A stretch of 64,000 nt of DNA, taken from assembly GCF_001746365.1 (NCBI RefSeq), contig NZ_MJAJ01000050.1:1-64000 (forward strand). The letters run 5' to 3'. Within the stretch, counting starts at the first letter, position 1. Each line of letters begins with the position of its first letter. The stretch comes from Streptomyces sp. LUP30. Lineage in GTDB: Bacteria; Actinomycetota; Actinomycetes; Streptomycetales; Streptomycetaceae. The notes beneath the pieces were generated by a model. The model was not told the origin of the DNA. It saw nothing but the letters and a program-made list of their open reading frames with translations, and ran no database searches. Positions 44,771-53,702 of the stretch are shown in pieces. Made by a program: the position numbers and the translations under genes.

Positions 44771-46096
44771 GTGATCTCCCGAATCGATCTGCGCGGCGAC
44801 GCCCTCCCCGAGGGTCCCGCCCTGCGCGACGTGCTGCCCCGAGCCGACTTCGACGTCTCGGCCGCCCTGGAGAAGGTGCGTCCGATCTGCGAGGCCGTGC
44901 ATCATCGGGGCGACGCGGCCCTGATCGACTTCGCGGAGAAGTTCGACGGCGTGCGGCTGGAATCCGTACGCGTGCCCGCGCGGGCGATCACCGACGCGCT
45001 GGAGCAGCTCGACCCGGCCGTGCGCGCGGCCCTCGAGGAGTCCATCCGCCGGGCCCGTCTCGTCCACCGCGAGCAGCGCCGTACGACGCACACCACCCAG
45101 GTCGTGCCCGGCGGCTCGGTGACCGAGAAGTGGGTTCCGGTCGGGCGGGTCGGTCTGTACGCGCCCGGCGGCCGGTCGGTCTACCCGTCGTCGGTGATCA
45201 TGAACGCCGTGCCGGCCCAGGAGGCGGGCGTCGAGTCGATCGCCCTGGCCTCGCCGCCGCAGGCCGGGTTCGGCGGCCTTCCGCACCCGACGATCCTCGC
45301 CGCGTGCGCCCTGCTGGGCGTCGACGAGGTGTACGCGGTCGGCGGCGCCACCGCCGTCGCCATGTTCGCGTACGGCACCGAGTCCTGCGCTCCGGTGAAC
45401 ATGGTCACCGGCCCCGGCAACATCTGGGTGGCCGCCGCCAAGCGCTACTTCACCGGCAAGATCGGCATCGACGCGGAAGCCGGCCCGACCGAGATCGCGG
45501 TCCTCGCGGACTCCACCGCCGACCCCGTGCACGTCGCGGCCGACCTGATCAGCCAGGCCGAGCACGACCCGCTGGCCGCCGCGGTCCTGGTCACCGACTC
45601 CGAGGAACTGGCGGACGCCGTCGAGAAGGAGCTGGAGCCGCAGGTCGCGGCCACCCGGCACGTCGACGACCGGATCGTCCCCGCGCTCGCCGGCCGGCAG
45701 TCGGCGATCGTGCTCGTCGACGGCGTCGAGGAGGGCCTGCGGGTCGTCGACGCGTACGGCGCCGAGCACCTGGAGATCCAGACCGCCGACGCCGCGGCCG
45801 TGGCCGACCGGGTCAGGAACGCGGGCGCGATCTTCGTAGGCCCCTGGGCGCCGGTGTCCCTCGGCGACTACGCCGCCGGATCCAACCACGTCCTGCCCAC
45901 GGGCGGCTGCGCCTGCCACTCCTCCGGGCTGTCAGTGCAGTCCTTCCTGCGGGGCGTCCACATCGTCGACTACACGCGCGAGGCGCTGGCCGACGTCGCC
46001 CACCACGTGGTGACGCTGGCGGAGGCGGAGGATCTGCCGGCGCACGGCGCGGCGATCAAGGCAAGGTTCGGGTGGAAGGTGCCCACGACCCAGTGA
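44771..46096 (+). CDS. hisD: Histidinol dehydrogenase
   Basis: Zn-dependent enzyme performing the last two oxidation steps to L-histidine. 441 aa, normal. Conserved HisD segments include [37 protein letters not shown], the QAEHDP zinc/catalytic segment and the C-terminal [10 protein letters not shown]. Start GTG 44771 gives the expected N-terminus MISRIDLRG. First gene of the his operon; GTGA overlap with hisC. Confidence 0.97.
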   Translation: MISRIDLRGDALPEGPALRDVLPRADFDVSAALEKVRPICEAVHHRGDAALIDFAEKFDGVRLESVRVPARAITDALEQLDPAVRAALEESIRRARLVHREQRRTTHTTQVVPGGSVTEKWVPVGRVGLYAPGGRSVYPSSVIMNAVPAQEAGVESIALASPPQAGFGGLPHPTILAACALLGVDEVYAVGGATAVAMFAYGTESCAPVNMVTGPGNIWVAAAKRYFTGKIGIDAEAGPTEIAVLADSTADPVHVAADLISQAEHDPLAAAVLVTDSEELADAVEKELEPQVAATRHVDDRIVPALAGRQSAIVLVDGVEEGLRVVDAYGAEHLEIQTADAAAVADRVRNAGAIFVGPWAPVSLGDYAAGSNHVLPTGGCACHSSGLSVQSFLRGVHIVDYTREALADVAHHVVTLAEAEDLPAHGAAIKARFGWKVPTTQ

Positions 46097-47202
46097 ACAT
46101 CGGAATCGACGATCTCCCCGTACGCGACGAATTGCGCGGCAAGTCCCCCTACGGCGCGCCCCAGCTCGACGTCCCCGTGCGGCTGAACACCAACGAGAAC
46201 CCCTACCCGCTGCCCGAGCCGCTGGTCGAGCGGATCGCCGAGCGCGTGCGCGAGGCCGCCCGCCACCTCAACCGCTATCCGGACCGCGACGCGGTCGAGC
46301 TGCGCACCCGGCTCGCGCAGTACCTCACCGACACGACGGGGCACGCGGTCGGCCCGGCCGACGTGTGGGCCGCCAACGGCTCCAACGAGGTCATCCAGCA
46401 GCTGCTGCAGACCTTCGGCGGGCCCGGCCGCACCGCGATCGGCTTCGAGCCCTCGTACTCGATGCACGGGCTCATCGCGCGCGGCACCGGGACCGGCTGG
46501 ATCTCCGGCCCCCGCAACGAGGACTTCACCGTCGACCTCGCGGCGGCCGAGAAGGCCATCGCCGAGCACCGCCCGGACGTCGTCTTCGTCACCACCCCCA
46601 ACAACCCCACCGGCACCGCCGTCCCCGCCGAGACGGTCCTCGCCCTCTACGAGGCCGCCCAGGCCGCGAAGCCGTCCATGGTCGTCGTCGACGAGGCCTA
46701 CGTCGAGTTCAGCCACAGCGCGTCACTGCTGCCGCTGCTCGAAGGACGGCCGAATCTCGTCGTCTCGCGGACGATGTCGAAGGCCTTCGGCGCGGCCGGA
46801 CTGCGCCTCGGCTACCTCGCCGCGCACCCGGCGGTCGTGGACGCCGTGCAGCTCGTGCGGCTGCCGTACCACCTGTCGGCCGTCACCCAGGCGACCGCGC
46901 TGGCCGCACTGGAGCACACCGAGACGCTGCTGAAGTACGTGGAGCAGCTGAAGTCGGAGCGCGACCGGCTGGTGAGCGAGCTGCTCGCCGCCGGTTACGA
47001 GGTCACGGCGTCCGACGCCAACTTCGTGCAGTTCGGACGGTTCGACGACGCCCACGCCGTCTGGCAGCAGATCCTCGACCGGGGCGTCCTGGTCCGGGAC
47101 AACGGCGTGCCCGGCTGGCTGCGGGTGACCGCCGGCACCCCCGAAGAGAACGACGCGTTCCTCGACGCGGTCCGTGAATTCAAGAAGGAGCAGAGCGCAT
47201 GA
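46093..47202 (+). CDS. hisC: Histidinol-phosphate aminotransferase
   Basis: PLP-dependent class II aminotransferase, seventh step of histidine synthesis. 369 aa. [11 protein letters not shown] near the N-terminus, [17 protein letters not shown], the PLP-lysine Lys230 in [17 protein letters not shown], and the C-terminal substrate Arg in [12 protein letters not shown] overlap with hisD and ATGA with hisB. Confidence 0.97.
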   Translation: MNIGIDDLPVRDELRGKSPYGAPQLDVPVRLNTNENPYPLPEPLVERIAERVREAARHLNRYPDRDAVELRTRLAQYLTDTTGHAVGPADVWAANGSNEVIQQLLQTFGGPGRTAIGFEPSYSMHGLIARGTGTGWISGPRNEDFTVDLAAAEKAIAEHRPDVVFVTTPNNPTGTAVPAETVLALYEAAQAAKPSMVVVDEAYVEFSHSASLLPLLEGRPNLVVSRTMSKAFGAAGLRLGYLAAHPAVVDAVQLVRLPYHLSAVTQATALAALEHTETLLKYVEQLKSERDRLVSELLAAGYEVTASDANFVQFGRFDDAHAVWQQILDRGVLVRDNGVPGWLRVTAGTPEENDAFLDAVREFKKEQSA

Positions 47203-47801
47203 CTCGCGAAGGCCGTGTCGGCAGAATCGAGCGCACGACGAAGGAGACGTCGGTTCTCGTCGAGATCGACCTCGACGGCTCCGGCAAGGTCGACGTCGCG
47301 ACCGGCGTCGGCTTCTACGACCACATGCTCGACCAGCTCGGCCGGCACGGTCTGTTCGACCTCACCGTGAAGACCGACGGCGACCTGCACATCGACTCCC
47401 ACCACACCATCGAGGACACCGCCCTCGCGCTCGGCGCCGCCTTCAAGCAGGCCCTCGGCGACAAGGTGGGCATCTACCGCTTCGGCAACTGCACGGTCCC
47501 GCTGGACGAGTCGCTCGCCCAGGTGACCGTCGACCTGTCCGGCCGTCCCTACCTCGTGCACACCGAGCCCGAGAACATGGCGCCGATGATCGGCGAGTAC
47601 GACACGACGATGACCCGGCACATCCTGGAGTCCTTCGTCGCGCAGGCGCAGATCGCCCTGCACGTGCACGTGCCCTACGGGCGCAACGCGCACCACATCG
47701 TGGAATGCCAGTTCAAGGCGCTGGCCCGGGCGCTGCGCTACGCCTCCGAGCGCGACCCGCGCGCGGCCGGCATCCTCCCCTCCACGAAGGGCGCGCTGTA
47801 A
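47199..47801 (+). CDS. hisB: Imidazoleglycerol-phosphate dehydratase
   Basis: Mn-dependent dehydratase, sixth step. 200 aa, monofunctional (no phosphatase domain, as usual outside enterobacteria). Metal-binding histidines are in [21 protein letters not shown] and [12 protein letters not shown] overlap with hisC. Confidence 0.97.
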   Translation: MTREGRVGRIERTTKETSVLVEIDLDGSGKVDVATGVGFYDHMLDQLGRHGLFDLTVKTDGDLHIDSHHTIEDTALALGAAFKQALGDKVGIYRFGNCTVPLDESLAQVTVDLSGRPYLVHTEPENMAPMIGEYDTTMTRHILESFVAQAQIALHVHVPYGRNAHHIVECQFKALARALRYASERDPRAAGILPSTKGAL

Positions 47802-47805
47802 CTCC

Positions 47806-47970
47806 ATGAGCGGACTGTCCACCGTCCTCATCGTCGTCGGCCTCTTCCTCGCCGGAGGCGTCTACTCCTTCGTCAAGCAGAAGATGCCCAGGAGCCTGAT
47901 CGTGCTGCTGTCGATCGGCGCCGCGATGTGTCTCGCGGCGGGCGTCGTGCGGCTGGAGGTGTGGAATTGA
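47806..47970 (+). CDS. Small membrane protein inside the his operon
   Basis: 54 aa: two hydrophobic helices (about 4-22 and 31-48) joined by a short basic turn FVKQKMPRS, ending RLEVWN. It starts 4 nt after the hisB stop, and its TGA overlaps the TTG of hisH, so it is tightly embedded between two enzymes. Too short for most gene finders. Function unknown; it may be carried for translational coupling or have a membrane role tied to histidine or PRPP metabolism (inference). Confidence 0.75.
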   Translation: MSGLSTVLIVVGLFLAGGVYSFVKQKMPRSLIVLLSIGAAMCLAAGVVRLEVWN

Positions 47971-48620
47971 GCGCCGCCGCGAAGAGCGCGAAGAAGGTCG
48001 TCGTCTTCGACTACGGCTTCGGCAACGTCCGGTCCGCCGAGCGAGCCCTCGCCCGCACCGGCGCCGACGTCGAGATCACCCGTGACTTCGACGCGGCCAT
48101 GAACGCCGACGGGCTGCTGGTGCCGGGCGTCGGCGCCTTCGCCGCCTGCATGCGGGGTCTGAAGGAAGCCCGGGGCGACTGGATCATCGGCCGCCGGCTG
48201 TCCGGCGGGCGCCCGGTGATGGGCATCTGCGTCGGCATGCAGATCCTTTTCGCCCGCGGCATCGAGCACGGCGTGGAGACCGAGGGCCTCGACGAATGGC
48301 CCGGCGCGGTCGAGCCGCTGCAGGCCGAGATCGTGCCCCACATGGGCTGGAACACCGTCGACGCCCCGGCCGGCTCCGAGCTGTTCGCCGGCCTGGACGC
48401 GGACGCGCGCTTCTACTTCGTGCACTCCTACGCCGTCCAGGACTGGTCCCTGGAAGTGCTCAACCCGACGATGCGCGCTCCCAAGGTGGCCTGGTCGACG
48501 CACGGCAAGCCGTTCGTGGCCGCCGTGGAGAACGGCGCCCTGTGGGCCACGCAGTTCCACCCCGAGAAGTCCGGCGACGCCGGAGCCCAGCTCCTCACCA
48601 ACTGGATCGGAACACTGTGA
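47967..48620 (+). CDS. hisH: Imidazole glycerol phosphate synthase, glutaminase subunit
   Basis: Class I glutamine amidotransferase feeding ammonia to HisF. 217 aa. The nucleophile Cys88 is in GICVGMQ; His198 and Glu200 are in QFHPEKS. The likely start is a rare TTG at 47967 overlapping the preceding stop (TTGA), because GGAGG (47955-47959) is then 7 nt upstream; GTG 47961 would sit only 1 nt from it. Confidence 0.95.
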   Translation: MSAAAKSAKKVVVFDYGFGNVRSAERALARTGADVEITRDFDAAMNADGLLVPGVGAFAACMRGLKEARGDWIIGRRLSGGRPVMGICVGMQILFARGIEHGVETEGLDEWPGAVEPLQAEIVPHMGWNTVDAPAGSELFAGLDADARFYFVHSYAVQDWSLEVLNPTMRAPKVAWSTHGKPFVAAVENGALWATQFHPEKSGDAGAQLLTNWIGTL

Positions 48621-49342
48621 GCAAGCTCGAACTCCTCCCCGCCGTCGACGTCCGCGACGGCCAGGCCGTCCGTCTCGTGCACGGCGAGTCGGGCACCGAG
48701 ACCTCCTACGGCTCCCCGCTGGAGGCCGCCCTCGCCTGGCAGCGCTCGGGCGCCGAGTGGCTGCACCTGGTCGACCTGGACGCCGCGTTCGGCACCGGCG
48801 ACAACCGCGCGCTGATCGCGGAGGTCGCGGGCGCGATGGACATCAAGGTGGAGCTCTCCGGCGGCATCCGCGACGACGACACCCTCGCCGCCGCCCTCGC
48901 CACCGGCTGCACGCGCGTGAACCTGGGCACGGCCGCCCTGGAGACGCCCGAGTGGGTGGCCAAGGTCATCTCCGAGTACGGCGACAGGATCGCGGTCGGC
49001 CTGGACGTCCGCGGCACGACCCTGCGCGGCCGCGGCTGGACCCGCGACGGCGGCGACCTCTACGAGACGCTGGCGCGCCTCGACAAGGAGGGCTGCGCGC
49101 GGTACGTCGTCACCGACATCGCCAAGGACGGCACGCTGCAGGGCCCGAACCTGGAGCTGCTGCGCAACGTGTGCGCCGTGACCGACCGCCCGGTCGTGGC
49201 GTCCGGCGGCGTCTCGTCCCTGGACGACCTGCGCGCCATCGCCGAGCTGGTGCCGCTCGGCGTCGAGGGCTCCATCGTCGGCAAGGCGCTGTACGCCGAG
49301 GCGTTCACCCTGGAAGAGGCACTGGAGGCGGTGGCCCGGTGA
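48617..49342 (+). CDS. priA: PriA, bifunctional phosphoribosyl isomerase (HisA/TrpF)
   Basis: TIM-barrel isomerase acting on ProFAR (histidine) and, in Actinobacteria, also on phosphoribosylanthranilate (tryptophan). 241 aa. Catalytic Asp11 (AVDVRDGQ) and Asp171 (DIAKDGT), plus the Arg139/Trp141 loop ([10 protein letters not shown]) used for dual specificity. No trpF is seen among the trp genes of this window, consistent with this role. GTGA overlaps on both sides. Confidence 0.95.
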   Translation: MSKLELLPAVDVRDGQAVRLVHGESGTETSYGSPLEAALAWQRSGAEWLHLVDLDAAFGTGDNRALIAEVAGAMDIKVELSGGIRDDDTLAAALATGCTRVNLGTAALETPEWVAKVISEYGDRIAVGLDVRGTTLRGRGWTRDGGDLYETLARLDKEGCARYVVTDIAKDGTLQGPNLELLRNVCAVTDRPVVASGGVSSLDDLRAIAELVPLGVEGSIVGKALYAEAFTLEEALEAVAR

Positions 49343-49737
49343 GCGAGCTGCGACGCGTCGCGACCGGCGCGCCCTGGGAGGACGTCTTCGGATACTCCCG
49401 CGCGGTGGAGCTGCCCAGCGGTCTGGTGCTGGTCTCCGGCTGCACCTCGATCGTGGACGGCGAAATCGCCGGCGGCGGCCCCTACGACCAGACGCTGAAC
49501 GCCTTCAACGTCGCTTTCGCGGCCCTGGCGGAGCTGGGCCTCGGGCGCGAGGACGTCGTGCGCACCCGCATGTACCTCACCCACGCGCGGGACGTGGACG
49601 ACGTCGGACGCGCTCACAAGGAGCTCTTCGACACCGTCCGGCCCGCCGCGTCCATGCTCATCGTGGCCGGTCTGGTGGACCCGAGTCTGGTGGTCGAGGT
49701 CGAGGTCGAGGCGTTCCGAAGGGGGGCCTCGGCATGA
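49339..49737 (+). CDS. RidA/YjgF-family protein in the his operon
   Basis: 132 aa, single RidA-like domain. [12 protein letters not shown], a conserved Arg in VRTRMYLT, and [10 protein letters not shown] at the C-terminus. RidA proteins hydrolyse reactive enamine/imine by-products of PLP enzymes or act as enzyme stabilisers. Coupled by 4-bp overlaps to priA and hisF, it may protect or assist the pathway (inference). Confidence 0.88.
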   Translation: MSELRRVATGAPWEDVFGYSRAVELPSGLVLVSGCTSIVDGEIAGGGPYDQTLNAFNVAFAALAELGLGREDVVRTRMYLTHARDVDDVGRAHKELFDTVRPAASMLIVAGLVDPSLVVEVEVEAFRRGASA

Positions 49738-50489
49738 CGCTCGCCGTACGGGTCATCCCCTGCCTGGACGTGGACGCCGGCCGGGTCGTCAAGGGCGTCA
49801 ACTTCCAGAACCTGCGCGACGCGGGCGACCCCGTCGAGATGGCCAAGGTGTACGACGCCGAGGGCGCCGACGAGCTGACGTTCCTGGACATCACCGCCTC
49901 CTCGGGCAACCGCGAGACCACCTACGACGTGGTGCGCCGCACCGCCGAGCAGGTGTTCATCCCGCTGACCGTCGGCGGCGGGGTGCGCGCCCCGGAGGAC
50001 GTCGACCGGCTGCTGCGGGCCGGCGCCGACAAGGTGGGCGTGAACACCGCCGCGATCGCCCGCCCGGAGCTGATCAGGGAGATCGCCGAGCGGTTCGGCA
50101 GTCAGGTGCTGGTGCTGTCGGTCGACGCCCGGCGGACGGCGTCGGGGTCCTTCGAGGTGACGACGCACGGCGGCCGCAAGGGCACCGGCATCGACGCCGT
50201 CGAGTGGGCGCACCGGGCGGCCGAGCTGGGCGCGGGCGAGATCCTGCTCAACTCGATGGACGCGGACGGCACGAAGGACGGCTACGACCTGGAGATGATC
50301 GCCGCCGTCCGCAAGCACGTCAGGGTTCCGGTGATCGCCTCCGGCGGCGCCGGACGGCTCACGGACTTCCCGCCGGCCGTCGAGGCGGGCGCGGACGCGG
50401 TGCTGGCCGCGTCGGTGTTCCACTTCGGCGACCTGAGGATCGGCGAGGTGAAGGACACGCTCCGGCAAGCGGGTCATCCGGTGCGGTGA
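49734..50489 (+). CDS. hisF: Imidazole glycerol phosphate synthase, cyclase subunit
   Basis: TIM-barrel cyclase that makes IGP and AICAR using ammonia from HisH. 251 aa. [19 protein letters not shown] at the N-terminus with catalytic Asp12, and LSVDARR plus [14 protein letters not shown] further on. ATGA overlap with the RidA-like gene; terminator follows. Confidence 0.97.
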   Translation: MTLAVRVIPCLDVDAGRVVKGVNFQNLRDAGDPVEMAKVYDAEGADELTFLDITASSGNRETTYDVVRRTAEQVFIPLTVGGGVRAPEDVDRLLRAGADKVGVNTAAIARPELIREIAERFGSQVLVLSVDARRTASGSFEVTTHGGRKGTGIDAVEWAHRAAELGAGEILLNSMDADGTKDGYDLEMIAAVRKHVRVPVIASGGAGRLTDFPPAVEAGADAVLAASVFHFGDLRIGEVKDTLRQAGHPVR

Positions 50490-50517
50490 CACGCGCGCGG
50501 GTGCGCCGACGTGGGGC

Positions 50518-50549
50518 GAGCCCCGACCGCCTTGGTGGTCGGGGCTCTT
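50518..50549 (+). terminator. his operon terminator
   Basis: GAGCCCCGACC (50518-50528) pairs with GGTCGGGGCTC (50537-50547), followed by TT, 28 nt after hisF. Confidence 0.8.
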
Positions 50550-50563
50550 CCATGACCAGATGC

Positions 50564-50605
50564 GAAAGGGAAATTGCACAAAAATTATTGCGCAACTTCT
50601 CTTTC
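50564..50605. promoter_or_regulatory. 42-bp operator-like palindrome before the ArsR-type gene
   Basis: Arms GAAAGGGAAATTGC (50564-50577) and GCAACTTCTCTTTC (50592-50605) match at 12 of 14 positions, and the AT-rich centre adds 5 of 7. Nested in it are TTGCACAA (50574-50581) and the exact palindrome TTGCGCAA (50588-50595). It is far richer in A/T than its surroundings and lies 17 bp before the regulator, so it probably binds that regulator. Confidence 0.7.
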
Positions 50606-50622
50606 GTTTCTACCGTGAGGGC

Positions 50623-51207
50623 ATGAGCGGGGAGAACCGGCGGATCACCGACATGGGCACCTTGAAGGCGCTCGCCCACCCGATGCGGCTCAACCTGTAC
50701 CGGGCGCTGTACCTGGAACGCGTGGCCACGGCCTCACGACTGGCCGAACTGGTCGACGAGGCCGTCTCGCTGGTCAGCTACCACCTGCGCAAACTCGCCG
50801 AACACGGACTGATCGAAGAGGCCGAACCGCAGAGCGCGGACGGGCGCGAGCGCTGGTGGCGGCCCGCCTCGGACGGCATCAGCGTCCACGACGAGGACTT
50901 CCGCGACGCACCCGAGAAGGCGGCCGCGCACCGGGCGGCCTCGCGGCTCTTCTTCGCCCACCGCAGCGAGCTGTACCACCGCCACCTGGACGAACGGGCC
51001 TCCTGGGCCCCCGAGTGGAACAGCGCCTCGTTCGATTCCGAGTACCTCTCCCGGCTGACCTCCGCCGAACTGGCCGAACTGGGCCGGGAGGTGCACGCCC
51101 TGATGGCCAGATACGTCGACAAGGGACGCGCGGCCGAGGCCGACGGCGACACCGAGGGGCGCGAGAACGTCGCCCTCCACCTGTACGGCTTCCCGTTCCG
51201 CCCCTGA
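50623..51207 (+). CDS. ArsR-type winged-helix transcriptional regulator
   Basis: 194 aa. An N-terminal winged helix-turn-helix (about 8-90: MGTLKALAHPMRLNLYRAL, ATASRLAELVDEAVSLVSYHLRKL) is followed by a C-terminal domain of about 100 residues lacking metal-binding cysteines, so a small-molecule rather than metal sensor is likely. It forms a unit with the MFS gene 11 nt downstream, which it probably represses. The ATG at 50623 has GAGG only 3 nt away. Confidence 0.85.
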   Translation: MSGENRRITDMGTLKALAHPMRLNLYRALYLERVATASRLAELVDEAVSLVSYHLRKLAEHGLIEEAEPQSADGRERWWRPASDGISVHDEDFRDAPEKAAAHRAASRLFFAHRSELYHRHLDERASWAPEWNSASFDSEYLSRLTSAELAELGREVHALMARYVDKGRAAEADGDTEGRENVALHLYGFPFRP

Positions 51208-51218
51208 GAGGCCCGGCC

Positions 51219-52472
51219 ATGACCACCCTGCCCCGGACGTCCGACGCCCGAGCCGCCGAGCGCCCCGCCCACCGGGACGGCAACGTCCTGCGCTGGCTGG
51301 GCGCGTACGCCTCCTCGATGGCCGGGGACGGCGTCTACTACGTCGCCCTGTCCTGGGCCGCCGTCCAGGCCGGCACCCCCGCGCAGGCGGGACTGGTGCT
51401 GTCCGTGAGCGCACTGCCGCGCGCGGTGCTCATGCTGGGCGGGGGAGTGATCGCCGACCGGTTCGGGCCGCGCCGGGTCGTGATCGGCAGTGACGCGGTG
51501 CGCTGCGCGGCCGTGCTCGCCGTGGCGGGGCTGCTGCTCCTCACCGGTCCCCGGCTGTGGCCGCTCACGGCGCTCGCCCTGGTGTTCGGCACGGTGGACG
51601 CCGTGTTCGTGCCCGCCGTGGGCGCGCTGCCCGCCCGGATCACCGACCGCGGCCAGCTCGCCCGGGTGCAGGGCATGCGCGGCCTCGCCTACCGGTTCGC
51701 GGTCATCGTGGGCGCGCCGCTCGGCGGGCTCGGGGTTGCCGTGGGCGGCGCGGCCGCCGCGTTCGGGCTCGCCGGTCTGCTCATAGCCCTGTCCCTGCCG
51801 CTGCTGGTCCGCGTACGGATGCGGGAGCTGCCGCCGGACGACGCCGCGGACGCACGCGGCCGGACCGCCTGGGCCGATCTGGTGGCCGGTCTGCGTCACA
51901 TCCGCCGCCACCGGGTCCTCGCCCCGCTCACGGCGGCCATCGCCCTCGGCGACCTCGGCTTCGTCGGACCGCTCAACGTGGGCCTGACCCTGCTCGCCGA
52001 CGAACGCGGCTGGGGCGCCTCCGGCATGGGCTGGGTGCTGTCCGGGTTCGGCGTCGGCGCGGGCGCCGCCTCGCTGCTGCTGACCCTGCGGGGACGGCTC
52101 CCGCACGCCGGCCGGGTGGCCGGCGCGTCGATCCTGGCGGGCTCGCTGGCCATCGGCGCCCTCGCGTACGTGCCGACCCTCGCCGCGGCCGTCGGCACCG
52201 CCCTGCTGATCGGGCTGCTCGCCGGACTCAGCGGCGCCGTGTGCGCGGCCCTGCTGCAGACCCAGGCCGAACCCGCGTACCTGGGCCGCGTGACCGCCGT
52301 CTCCAGCCTGGTCAGCCTCGGCCTCACCCCGCTCAGCATGCCGCTGTCCGCCGCCGCCGTCGGCGCCTGGGGCACCGGCCCCGTGTTCGTGGTCAGCGCC
52401 GGGGTCTGCGGGCTCGGCGGGATCGTCGCCCTGGGCGTGCCCGCGCTGCGCCGCGCGGAACTCCCGCGCTGA
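51219..52472 (+). CDS. MFS transporter (probable drug exporter)
   Basis: 417 aa with about twelve membrane segments. The motif A-like [19 protein letters not shown] lies between TM2 and TM3, and [17 protein letters not shown] in the C-terminal half, as in the MFS_3/enterobactin-exporter group. Downstream of and co-transcribed with the ArsR-type regulator. Substrate unknown. Confidence 0.85.
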   Translation: MTTLPRTSDARAAERPAHRDGNVLRWLGAYASSMAGDGVYYVALSWAAVQAGTPAQAGLVLSVSALPRAVLMLGGGVIADRFGPRRVVIGSDAVRCAAVLAVAGLLLLTGPRLWPLTALALVFGTVDAVFVPAVGALPARITDRGQLARVQGMRGLAYRFAVIVGAPLGGLGVAVGGAAAAFGLAGLLIALSLPLLVRVRMRELPPDDAADARGRTAWADLVAGLRHIRRHRVLAPLTAAIALGDLGFVGPLNVGLTLLADERGWGASGMGWVLSGFGVGAGAASLLLTLRGRLPHAGRVAGASILAGSLAIGALAYVPTLAAAVGTALLIGLLAGLSGAVCAALLQTQAEPAYLGRVTAVSSLVSLGLTPLSMPLSAAAVGAWGTGPVFVVSAGVCGLGGIVALGVPALRRAELPR

Positions 52473-52497
52473 CGCCGCCCCCACCGCACCGACGGGA

Positions 52498-53133
52498 TCA
52501 GATGCCGAGCTGCTTGCCGCCGTGCAGCCGGTCGATCGCCTCCTTCTCGCCGTCCAGCTCCACCACGGCGGCGCTCTGCCGGCCGTACAGGAGCAGCAGC
52601 AGCTCCGACGGCTCCCCGGTCGCCGTCACCACCGGGGTGCCTCGCTTGGCGACCGCCGTACGGCCGTCCGGGCGGCGCAGCACCAGCCCCGTCGCCGCGC
52701 CGCGGCCCATCAGCCGGGCGGTGCGCTCCAGCCGGGACCACAGAGCGTCCTGGAAGACCGGGTCGACGGCGCGCGGGGTCCAGTCGGGCCGGGCGCGGCG
52801 GACGTCCTCGGTGTGGACGTAGAACTCGATCGTGTTCGACGCCTCGTCCAGCTGCTTGAGCTGGAACGGCGAGAACCGCGGCGGGCCGGTGCGGATCAGC
52901 TGCAGGAGCTCCTCGTACGGCTTGGCGGCGAACTCCTCCATCGCCCTGTCCAGACGGGACGCGAGCTGCTTGATCAGAAGGCCCCCGGCGGCGTCCGGCC
53001 GGCGCTCGCGCACCACCACGTGCGCCGCCAGGTCCCGGGTCAACCAGCCCTCGCAGAGGGTCGGCGCCTCGGGACCCGCCGTTTCCAGGAGGTCCGCGAG
53101 CAGAAGCCGTTCACGCTTTGCGAAAGTCGACAT
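52498..53133 (-). CDS. TIGR03085-type metal-binding protein (DinB/maleylpyruvate isomerase-like)
   Basis: 211 aa. Opens [30 protein letters not shown] with the DinB/MDMPI-like four-helix bundle and [23 protein letters not shown] supplies a later His. The family includes mycothiol-dependent enzymes of Actinobacteria; the reaction is not known. The ATG at 53133 appears leaderless. Diverges from hisI. Confidence 0.8.
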   Translation of the reverse strand: MSTFAKRERLLLADLLETAGPEAPTLCEGWLTRDLAAHVVVRERRPDAAGGLLIKQLASRLDRAMEEFAAKPYEELLQLIRTGPPRFSPFQLKQLDEASNTIEFYVHTEDVRRARPDWTPRAVDPVFQDALWSRLERTARLMGRGAATGLVLRRPDGRTAVAKRGTPVVTATGEPSELLLLLYGRQSAAVVELDGEKEAIDRLHGGKQLGI

Positions 53134-53145
53134 GCGGCCAGCCTA
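53134..53145 (-). promoter_or_regulatory. Candidate leaderless promoter for the TIGR03085 gene
   Basis: TAGGCT (complement 53140-53145) is 6 nt before the ATG. Confidence 0.45.
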
Positions 53146-53246
53146 CGGCGACGCCGCGGCCGCGCCCACCCGTCGGAATCGCGCCATCGGCGCCCGCCCC
53201 CTGCCCACCCTTTGGACACCGCGCCGTCACTGTCAGTGGCGCGCGG

Positions 53247-53259
53247 CACAATGGCACCC
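53247..53259 (+). promoter_or_regulatory. Candidate leaderless hisI promoter
   Basis: CACAAT (53247-53252) is 7 nt before the ATG at 53260; no Shine-Dalgarno. Confidence 0.45.
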
Positions 53260-53691
53260 ATGACCAGCACGCCCCCGCCCGCCCGCCACGCGAGCAGTCG
53301 TCTCGCCCCCGAGATCGCCGCGCGCCTCAAGCGCAGCGCCGACGGACTCGTCCCCGCCATCGCCCAGCAGTACGACACCGGTGAGGTGCTCATGCTCGGC
53401 TGGATGGACGACGAGGCGCTGCACCGCACGCTCACCACCGGCCGCTGCACCTACTGGTCGCGCAGCCGCCGCGAGTACTGGGTGAAGGGCGACACCTCCG
53501 GCCACTTCCAGTGGGTCAGATCCGTCGCCCTCGACTGCGACGCGGACACCGTGCTCGTCAAGGTCGACCAGGTCGGCGCCGCCTGCCACACCGGCGCCCG
53601 CACCTGCTTCGACGCCGACGTGCTCCTCACGGCCACCGCCGCCGACGCCCCCGCGGCAGCCGATTCCGGCCGCCCCGCCTCGGATCAGTAA
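53260..53691 (+). CDS. hisI: Phosphoribosyl-AMP cyclohydrolase
   Basis: Zn/Mg enzyme for the third histidine step. 143 aa, not fused to HisE. Metal-binding residues are in [27 protein letters not shown] (landmark). The conserved [20 protein letters not shown] and [17 protein letters not shown] are present. ATG 53260 is preferred over ATG 53251 because of the leaderless -10 spacing. Separate from the main his operon and directly upstream of trpE. Confidence 0.94.
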   Translation: MTSTPPPARHASSRLAPEIAARLKRSADGLVPAIAQQYDTGEVLMLGWMDDEALHRTLTTGRCTYWSRSRREYWVKGDTSGHFQWVRSVALDCDADTVLVKVDQVGAACHTGARTCFDADVLLTATAADAPAAADSGRPASDQ

Positions 53692-53702
53692 GGTCAGCCG
53701 CC
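53689..53702 (+). promoter_or_regulatory. Candidate leaderless trpE promoter
   Basis: TAAGGT (53689-53694) is 8 nt before the trpE ATG and includes the TAA stop of hisI. No leader peptide or attenuator fits in the gap. Confidence 0.5.
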
